Assembly: GCA_027074255.1 (NCBI GenBank)
Contig: JALTDI010000086.1
Coordinates: 1-11,243 of the forward strand
Length of the DNA stretch: 11,243 bases
Source of the DNA: Desulfurellales bacterium
GTDB lineage: Bacteria; Campylobacterota_A; Desulfurellia; Desulfurellales; Hippeaceae
Direction of reading: 5' to 3'
Under the pieces are notes generated by a model, which worked only from the letters and a program-made list of their open reading frames with translations, did no database searches and was not told where the DNA came from. How positions within the stretch are numbered: position 1 is the first letter of the stretch; each line of letters starts with the position of its first letter. Below are positions 6,650-11,243 of this stretch, piece after piece. The position numbers and the translations under genes were made by a program.

Positions 6650-7720
6650 CTAAATAATACCGCGCACTCTCAATTCAAAATCATTGGGGTTGGAAGCAAA
6701 CTCGATGGCTTTCTCCAAAGATATCAGCCCTGAGGTGTACAGGTTCATCAAAGATTTATCAAACGTCTGCGTGCCGTATGTATCCTCATTCATCTCAATA
6801 GACCTTTTAATGTTGATGTTTTTTTCAGGGTCTAATATGGCCTCTCTCACAAGTTCCGTAGCAATCATGATTTCGGCCGCGGGAACCATTCCGTCACCGT
6901 CTTTTCTTTGTATAAGTCTTTGGGAAATAACAGCTTCTATTGTGCTTGAAAGCTGCAGCCTTATCTGGTTCTGCTGATTTAAATCGAAGGTAGATATAAT
7001 TCTGTTTACCGTTTCTGTGGCATCCTTCGTATGAAGTGTCGACATAACGAGATGCCCTGTTTCAACAGCTTCCATAGCCGTTGTCATAGTCTCCCGATCA
7101 CGCATCTCTCCGACCAGAATAACATCCGGATCTTCCCTCAAAGCCCCTCTGAGTCCGCTTGAAAAACTCATAACATCGTAGCCAACCTGCCTTTGGACAA
7201 TGGATGAGCTTTCATCGTTATGTATATACTCTATGGGATCTTCTATGGTAATAATATGTTTTTTCTTCTCCTGATTTATGATGTCAACCATTGAAGCCAG
7301 TGTTGTGGACTTTCCGCTGCCGGTTATGCCCGTTACAAGAATCAAGCCTCTTGGTTTCAAAGCTATTGTTTTTATAACATTCGGAAGATGCAGCTGTTGG
7401 ATTGTAGGTATATCAAAGGGTATAAACCTGAAAATGCCCGCAAGTGTTCCGCGCTGATAAAAAATATTTACCCTGAATCTGCCTACGCCTTTTACGCCGT
7501 ATCCTATATCTACCTGCCTGTTGTCTTTTAACTTGTTGAGCAGAAATTCATCAATATGCATCTCTTCTATGAAATCATCAAAAAGGCTGCCCGACAAAGG
7601 GTCAAGATTGCTCTTCGTAATATCTCCGTTAATCCTAAAAAGAGGGCTTGAGCCCACTTTTAAATGAACGTCGGAGGCACCTTGTCTAACACCTTCGGCT
7701 AAAATTTCATTGAGATTCAT
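6650..7720 (-). CDS. pilT: Type IV pilus retraction ATPase, PilT/PilU family
   Basis: This 356-residue cytoplasmic hexameric ATPase powers pilus retraction, needed for twitching motility and for pulling in DNA during transformation. The N-terminal PAS-like part (1-~115) has ASDVHLKVGSSPLFRINGD (15-33). The ATPase part has Walker A GITGSGKST (131-139), the Asp box TIEDPIEYIH (158-167), Walker B DVILVGEMRD (199-208, Glu205) and the His box TGHLVMSTLHT (221-231). The C-terminus does not show the AIRNLIRE motif of classical PilT; the aligned position is ELVREAI, and the tail reads GTQTFDKSL…NPNDFELRVRGI, closer to PilU and to PilT paralogs of Geobacter type. The start overlaps recA by 14 nt with a good GGAAGAGGA ribosome site inside the end of recA. 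A pilus role is firm; T versus U is not settled by sequence alone. Confidence 0.95.
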   Translation of the reverse strand: MNLNEILAEGVRQGASDVHLKVGSSPLFRINGDITKSNLDPLSGSLFDDFIEEMHIDEFLLNKLKDNRQVDIGYGVKGVGRFRVNIFYQRGTLAGIFRFIPFDIPTIQQLHLPNVIKTIALKPRGLILVTGITGSGKSTTLASMVDIINQEKKKHIITIEDPIEYIHNDESSSIVQRQVGYDVMSFSSGLRGALREDPDVILVGEMRDRETMTTAMEAVETGHLVMSTLHTKDATETVNRIISTFDLNQQNQIRLQLSSTIEAVISQRLIQRKDGDGMVPAAEIMIATELVREAILDPEKNINIKRSIEMNEDTYGTQTFDKSLMNLYTSGLISLEKAIEFASNPNDFELRVRGII

Positions 7721-8735
7721 TTTTTTCCTCTTCCGTTTCTCTATTAAAGCACTGCAGCCTGTCTCTCACCTGCTTTTCAATATCTTCTACAAGATTTGCT
7801 CTCTCTTTCAAAAATTCCTTTGCCTTATCCTTTCCCTGGCCAAGCCTTTCCTTGTTGTATGAGAACCACGAACCGCTTTTTTCAACAATATCGTACTTCA
7901 CAGCCAAATCTATTAAATCACCGAAAATATCAATACCGGTTCCATACATTATATCAAACTCAGCCTCTCTAAAAGGCGGAGCCACCTTGTTTTTCACAAT
8001 TTTAACCTTTGTATGAGTACCTACGGCATCCGTTCCGCTTTTTAAAGTAGCGCCCGATTTTCTTATATCAATTCTGACGGAGGAGTAGAATTTCAATGCG
8101 TTGCCGCCCGTTGTCGTCTCCGGATTGCCAAACATAACACCTATTTTCATCCTTATCTGATTCAAAAATACCACAGCTGTATTGGATTTACTTATTGCTC
8201 CTGTCAATTTTCTCAAAGCCTGACTCATTAATCTTGCCTGCAGACCGACATGAGAATCGCCCATATTGCCCTCTATCTCAGCCTGCGGTACAAGGGCTGC
8301 AACGGAATCGACTACTATAATATCGACAGCGTTGCTTCTAATGAGCGTATCCATTATTTCCAAAGCCTGCTCTCCCGAGTCGGGCTGGCTGATTAAAAGA
8401 TTATCAACATCAACGCCGAGGTTTTTGGCATAACCGACATCAAGTGCATGCTCCGCATCAACAAAAGCAGCTATCCCGCCGCTTTTCTGCGCACTTGCCA
8501 CGCAGTGCAGGGCGAGTGTCGTTTTCCCGCTTGATTCAGGTCCGTAAATTTCGGTTACCCTGCCCCTTGGAATGCCGCAGACGCCGAGTGCATAATCTAT
8601 GGACATGACCCCTGTGGGTATAATATTAACATCAACGGCCTGCCTTTCTCCAAGCCTCATTAAAGAACCTTTTCCATAAGTTTTTTCTATTTTTGAGATA
8701 GCCATATTCAACGATTCAAGCTTATTTTTATCCAT
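7707..8735 (-). CDS. recA: RecA recombinase
   Basis: This 342-residue recombinase forms ATP-dependent filaments on single-stranded DNA and drives homologous recombination and the SOS response. Motifs in order: Walker A GPESSGKTT (65-73), catalytic Glu95 in FVDAEHALD (91-99), Walker B DIIVVDSVAALVP (138-150), the ATP-responsive LNQIRMKIG (191-199), the L2 DNA loop with NPETTTGGNALKFYSSVRIDIRK (204-226), KIVKNKVAPPF (245-255) and an acidic C-terminal tail EEEKNE. Region 226-240 seems one residue longer than usual, of little note. It follows the thpR stop after 1 nt, with a ribosome site AAAGGGA about 9 nt before the ATG, within thpR. No promoter of its own or classical LexA box (CTG-N10-CAG type) was recognised just upstream, so expression appears to depend on the operon. 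The call is certain. Confidence 0.99.
   Translation of the reverse strand: MDKNKLESLNMAISKIEKTYGKGSLMRLGERQAVDVNIIPTGVMSIDYALGVCGIPRGRVTEIYGPESSGKTTLALHCVASAQKSGGIAAFVDAEHALDVGYAKNLGVDVDNLLISQPDSGEQALEIMDTLIRSNAVDIIVVDSVAALVPQAEIEGNMGDSHVGLQARLMSQALRKLTGAISKSNTAVVFLNQIRMKIGVMFGNPETTTGGNALKFYSSVRIDIRKSGATLKSGTDAVGTHTKVKIVKNKVAPPFREAEFDIMYGTGIDIFGDLIDLAVKYDIVEKSGSWFSYNKERLGQGKDKAKEFLKERANLVEDIEKQVRDRLQCFNRETEEEKNESQ
7726..7734 (-). promoter_or_regulatory. Ribosome binding site for pilT/pilU
   Basis: The minus strand reads GGAAGAGGA, five bases before the ATG at 7720, inside the acidic C-terminal codons of recA. It supports MNLNEILAEG as the start and explains how the gene is translated despite a 14-nt overlap with recA. 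Confidence 0.65.
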
Positions 8736-8736
8736 C

Positions 8737-9297
8737 CTACACCGTCCCTTTCATATCAAATTTTTCAATTTTATCATATACAGCCCCACTCCGTGCAAGA
8801 GTGCTTTTATATAAATATACATTACTTACGTCGAAACACAAGTCATTTTCGTCTAAAAAACCGCGGCATGTTCTTAGCACATCCAAAATATCCTCATAGG
8901 GTATCCTTTTTATCCTGCCTACGGTTAAATGACAAACAGGCCTATTTTGTTCGGCCATAAAAGCAGACAGCTTATCGTTTAATGACAAAGCCAAATCGAC
9001 AAATCGTCTGTTATTCTCACCGAGCCATAATATTCTCGGATTTTTCAAACTGCCGAATATGCCGCTTTTTTTAATACAAATTTTAAAACTTTCTCTGCCT
9101 GATACAATATCTTTTGCCGCTGACTTTATTTTATTCAAAGAAAAATCGTTCTGCTCCCCAAGAAACTTCACGGTAAAATGCAGGTTGTTATAATTGGTTA
9201 GTTTCATATATTTTGAATAGACTTTTAGTGCATTTTCAAGCTCCATAATTTTTTCTCTTATATGCTCGGGTATCTCTATTGCCAAAAAAACTCTCAT
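8737..9297 (-). CDS. thpR: RNA 2',3'-cyclic phosphodiesterase (ThpR/LigT family, 2H phosphoesterase)
   Basis: This 186-residue protein is of the normal length of the 2H phosphoesterase family that opens RNA 2',3'-cyclic phosphates and can join 2'-5' RNA ends in vitro. It has the two catalytic HxT motifs: LHFTVKFLG, with His40 and Thr42, and CHLTVGRIK, with His123 and Thr125. The N-terminus RVFLAIEIP (2-10) is typical. The second motif usually reads P-H-x-T-x-A-R; here it is VCHLTVGR, keeping His and Thr. Family members are often next to cinA and recA in low-GC and deep-branching bacteria, and the arrangement is seen here: it starts in an ATGA overlap with the cinA stop and has no clear ribosome site, so translation is likely coupled. 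The biological substrate is unknown. The family call is strong. Confidence 0.94.
   Translation of the reverse strand: MRVFLAIEIPEHIREKIMELENALKVYSKYMKLTNYNNLHFTVKFLGEQNDFSLNKIKSAAKDIVSGRESFKICIKKSGIFGSLKNPRILWLGENNRRFVDLALSLNDKLSAFMAEQNRPVCHLTVGRIKRIPYEDILDVLRTCRGFLDENDLCFDVSNVYLYKSTLARSGAVYDKIEKFDMKGTV
8745..8751 (-). promoter_or_regulatory. Ribosome binding site for recA
   Basis: The minus strand reads AAAGGGA, nine bases before the recA ATG at 8735 and inside the last codons of thpR. It supports MDKNKLESLN as the start. Confidence 0.55.
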
Positions 9298-10319
9298 TGC
9301 GATAAAATGAAATCTCGTAAAAAAAGCAGCGCAAATTTTGCGCTTTTGTGCCTAATCATTTTTCTATTTCCTTTAAAAATTCTCTTTTCAACAGCAACAT
9401 TATTGAGTGACGCGGCTGCTGTATAAACTAATCCGACGGGCTTTTCTTTTGTTGCACCCGCAGGGCCGGCGATGCCTGTAACAGCAACGCTGAAATCGGT
9501 TTTTGCATTATTCAAAACACCCACGGCCATCTGAATAGCTACCTCTTTGCTGACCGCTCCAAAATTTTTCAATGTGTTTGTATTAACACCGAGAAATCTG
9601 TTTTTAAGCTCGTTAGAGTAGGTGGCACATCCCCCTTTTAAATAGGATGATGCACCTGGTATATCGGCTATCCTCGCGGAAATCAGACCCGCTGTGCACG
9701 ATTCGGCAGTAGAAACGGTAACATTCCTTTCTTGAAGGGTCTTATAAAGCGCCATTTGGGGCGTTTCACCGTTGATTGTATAAATTTTCTTTTTATCGAT
9801 ATTGTTAGTTACATCATGCAAGTGTGAAGCATCAACACTCAAAATAGTTTCAGCCTCATCGGAATAAACAACGTATTTGTTTTCAACTTTCTCAGCGAAT
9901 ATACCCACCCTAAGCATATCAAAACCAAAAACCCTTTTTATCGGCTCCGTATCAACATTTTCCCTAAAATCATAAGGCAGCATCAGAAACGGTTTATTAT
10001 AGACCCTATCAAAGTACACTCTATCTGCAACTGCCTTAAATCCCTTTGCTATAACATAGGGTGATGTACCTTCCACAAAAACACTGCTTCTTTCAAACTC
10101 CATCAGCATTGCCTTCTGCAAATTAGCCCATGATTCTTTGGAATACACTACGCATACTCCATCAGATATGGAAAACGCAAACTTAAGCGTGTTTTTTATT
10201 ATGTTTAGGTTATTATCCGCATATACAAACAATGCGATATCAGCACCGATACCATAAAAAAAACTCTCATCAGAGCCGCAATTTGCCTCTTGTGCTATGC
10301 AGACAACGCCTAACTTCAT
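9294..10319 (-). CDS. cinA: CinA-family protein: intact nicotinamide-nucleotide amidase domain, degenerate N-terminal domain
   Basis: CinA proteins usually have ~410 residues: an N-terminal MoCF-type pyrophosphatase domain (COG1058) and a C-terminal PncC domain (COG1546) that deamidates nicotinamide mononucleotide. Here the PncC domain (~185-341) is intact: TAESCTAG (204-211) with the Ser207 nucleophile position, YSNELK (234-239), GAVSKEVA (254-261), TGIAGPAGAT (281-290) and EKPVGLVY (292-299). The N-terminal ~180 residues do not show GDELL…N or GGLGPT.DD, the marks of an active MoCF domain; only the general layout is hinted at by MLPYDFRE near 113-120 and INGETPQ near 182. The whole protein is ~70 residues shorter than usual. 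It probably works in NAD recycling only; its link to competence is by gene name. It starts and ends in ATGA overlaps with pgpA and thpR. Confidence 0.9.
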   Translation of the reverse strand: MKLGVVCIAQEANCGSDESFFYGIGADIALFVYADNNLNIIKNTLKFAFSISDGVCVVYSKESWANLQKAMLMEFERSSVFVEGTSPYVIAKGFKAVADRVYFDRVYNKPFLMLPYDFRENVDTEPIKRVFGFDMLRVGIFAEKVENKYVVYSDEAETILSVDASHLHDVTNNIDKKKIYTINGETPQMALYKTLQERNVTVSTAESCTAGLISARIADIPGASSYLKGGCATYSNELKNRFLGVNTNTLKNFGAVSKEVAIQMAVGVLNNAKTDFSVAVTGIAGPAGATKEKPVGLVYTAAASLNNVAVEKRIFKGNRKMIRHKSAKFALLFLRDFILSQ

Positions 10320-10777
10320 CTAAATAGCGCCTGCAAAATTATATTAACCATCAAGCCCCCGACTGCATCGTCAATCATAATGCCGAAACCGCCCTGGAAC
10401 TTTTCAAGCCAGTTAAGCGGGGGTATTTTGGCTATATCTATTATTCTAAAGAGTAAAAAGCCCAAAATAGCTATCATAGGAGAATAAGGTACGGCAATCA
10501 TTGCTATAAGCATACCGACAACCTCGTCAATGACAACAAAAGAGGGGTCTTTTATGCCGTATATATCCTCAATAACGTCGCTGACCAATACTCCTATTAT
10601 AAACAAGACCACTATAAAAATCACATACCAAATAATAGGAATATCTTTAATAAACATATATAATAAAAGTCCGAATAGGCTGCCCATTGTCCCCGGGGCA
10701 TAGACCGTATAGCCTATGCCGAAAACGGTGCTTATCTGTTCTGAAATTCTTTGTATGACATCTTCTGAAATTTTCAT
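10316..10777 (-). CDS. pgpA: Phosphatidylglycerophosphatase A
   Basis: This inner-membrane phosphatase of 153 residues removes phosphate from phosphatidylglycerophosphate to give phosphatidylglycerol, the last step of that lipid's synthesis. Family marks are GYTVYAPGTMGSL (22-34), DPSFVVIDEVVGM (77-89), FRIIDIAKIPPL (110-121) and GGFGIMIDDAVGG (129-141), with conserved acidic residues Asp84-Glu85, Asp114, and Asp136-Asp137. Three to four hydrophobic segments (about 34-45, 48-68, 85-112 and 138-150) fit the membrane topology. Its start overlaps the argD stop by ATGA, with GGA about nine bases upstream, and its stop overlaps the cinA start by ATGA. Confidence is high; a related lipid phosphatase is unlikely. 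Confidence 0.95.
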   Translation of the reverse strand: MKISEDVIQRISEQISTVFGIGYTVYAPGTMGSLFGLLLYMFIKDIPIIWYVIFIVVLFIIGVLVSDVIEDIYGIKDPSFVVIDEVVGMLIAMIAVPYSPMIAILGFLLFRIIDIAKIPPLNWLEKFQGGFGIMIDDAVGGLMVNIILQALFR

Positions 10778-11243
10778 AACTCATTATCCAAGAAATCTAT
10801 TACAATATCTACGTGTTCTTTTTCAACAATTAAAGGAGGTTCGAATCTAACCGTAGAGCCACCTGCTTTTCCGATTAAAATCTTGTTATCAAGGGCTTTT
10901 GCAACAAGGTTTGTCGCCTTTTCCTCATCTTTCATGTGCAGGCCGAGAATCAGCCCCATACCAGAGGCAGACTCCACATCTTTACTTTTTTTTGCTATAT
11001 CTTTTAGCTTATTCAAAAAATATGCTCCAACTTCTTCGGCATGTTTCATCAATCCGCTTTCGACTATATATTTGACAGTTTGTAAAGATACATAACTTAC
11101 GAAAGGGCTGCCTCCGAATGTTGAACCATGAGTACCATGGGTAAAGTATTTGGCAGCGGCATCTTTTGCAAGCATGGCTCCGATCGGCAAGCCGCCGCCG
11201 AGCGATTTTGCAAGCGTCACAATATCCGGCTCGATACCGAAAT
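10774..11243 (-). CDS. argD: Acetylornithine/succinyldiaminopimelate aminotransferase, C-terminal part
   Basis: Only the last ~156 codons lie in the window; the frame is open to the right edge and the GTG at 11220 is internal. This is a class III PLP-dependent transaminase: GFGIEPDIVTLAKSLGGGLP (boundary codons onward) contains the PLP-binding Lys of TLAKSLGGG, followed by THGSTFGGSPF and the C-terminal TVRFEPPLIVEKEHVDIVI that closes the substrate pocket. The family includes ArgD (arginine and, in some bacteria, lysine biosynthesis), 4-aminobutyrate and ornithine transaminases; the compact C-terminus and LAK.LGGG.PIGA style fit ArgD best, though the N-terminal specificity region is not visible. 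The stop overlaps the pgpA start by ATGA. The operon promoter is therefore beyond the right edge, possibly upstream of this gene. Confidence 0.85.
   Translation of the reverse strand, partial: FGIEPDIVTLAKSLGGGLPIGAMLAKDAAAKYFTHGTHGSTFGGSPFVSYVSLQTVKYIVESGLMKHAEEVGAYFLNKLKDIAKKSKDVESASGMGLILGLHMKDEEKATNLVAKALDNKILIGKAGGSTVRFEPPLIVEKEHVDIVIDFLDNEL

Noticed and set aside
8770..8798. Possible internal promoter before recA (TTGCAC, 17 bases, GATAAA on the minus strand).
   Set aside because: The spacing is right, but the -35 matches the consensus at only three of six positions and the -10 at four; it lies in coding AT-rich DNA where such matches are common.
1..11243. Mobile elements, CRISPR arrays, tRNA/rRNA genes or a defence system.
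   Set aside because: The whole window is covered by conserved chromosomal genes with no gap large enough; no transposase, direct repeat array or RNA gene pattern was seen.

Overview
The window is AT-rich chromosomal DNA with essentially no intergenic space. It carries conserved bacterial housekeeping and DNA-processing genes. The protein set (Geobacter-like PilT/PilU, AlaS with an extra Cys cluster, Memo-family protein, SAM hydroxide adenosyltransferase) and low GC suggest a Gram-negative anaerobe, perhaps Deferribacterota or a neighbouring deep Deltaproteobacteria-like lineage. That placement is an inference from sequence style, not from a search.

Left side, plus strand (1-1149): the C-terminal end of a TPR protein, possibly of the PilF/PilW pilotin type, overlaps the start of a divergent SAM hydroxide adenosyltransferase (DUF62) gene whose usual catalytic His motif is missing.

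Rest of the window, minus strand (11243 down to 1109): one very compact gene string, read in the order argD (partial) > pgpA > cinA > thpR > recA > pilT/pilU > recX > alaS > small phasin-like gene > Memo-family gene (amrB) > comEC. Every junction is an overlap of 4-14 nt or a gap of 1-3 nt, so this is very probably one operon with its main promoter beyond the right edge. The two gene groups converge and overlap by 41 bp at comEC / SAM adenosyltransferase.

Functionally the string mixes housekeeping (arginine or lysine synthesis, phospholipid synthesis, alanyl-tRNA charging) with what looks like a DNA-uptake and recombination set: a pilus retraction ATPase, the ComEC channel, RecA, its modulator RecX, and CinA. 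The plus-strand TPR gene may add a pilus assembly factor. No mobile element, CRISPR array, RNA gene, defence system or riboswitch was seen, and no gap reaches 300 bases. The points most worth a second look are the altered active site of the SAM adenosyltransferase, the degenerate N-terminal half of CinA, the ComEC protein without a nuclease-like domain, and the placement of a pilus ATPase between recA and recX.
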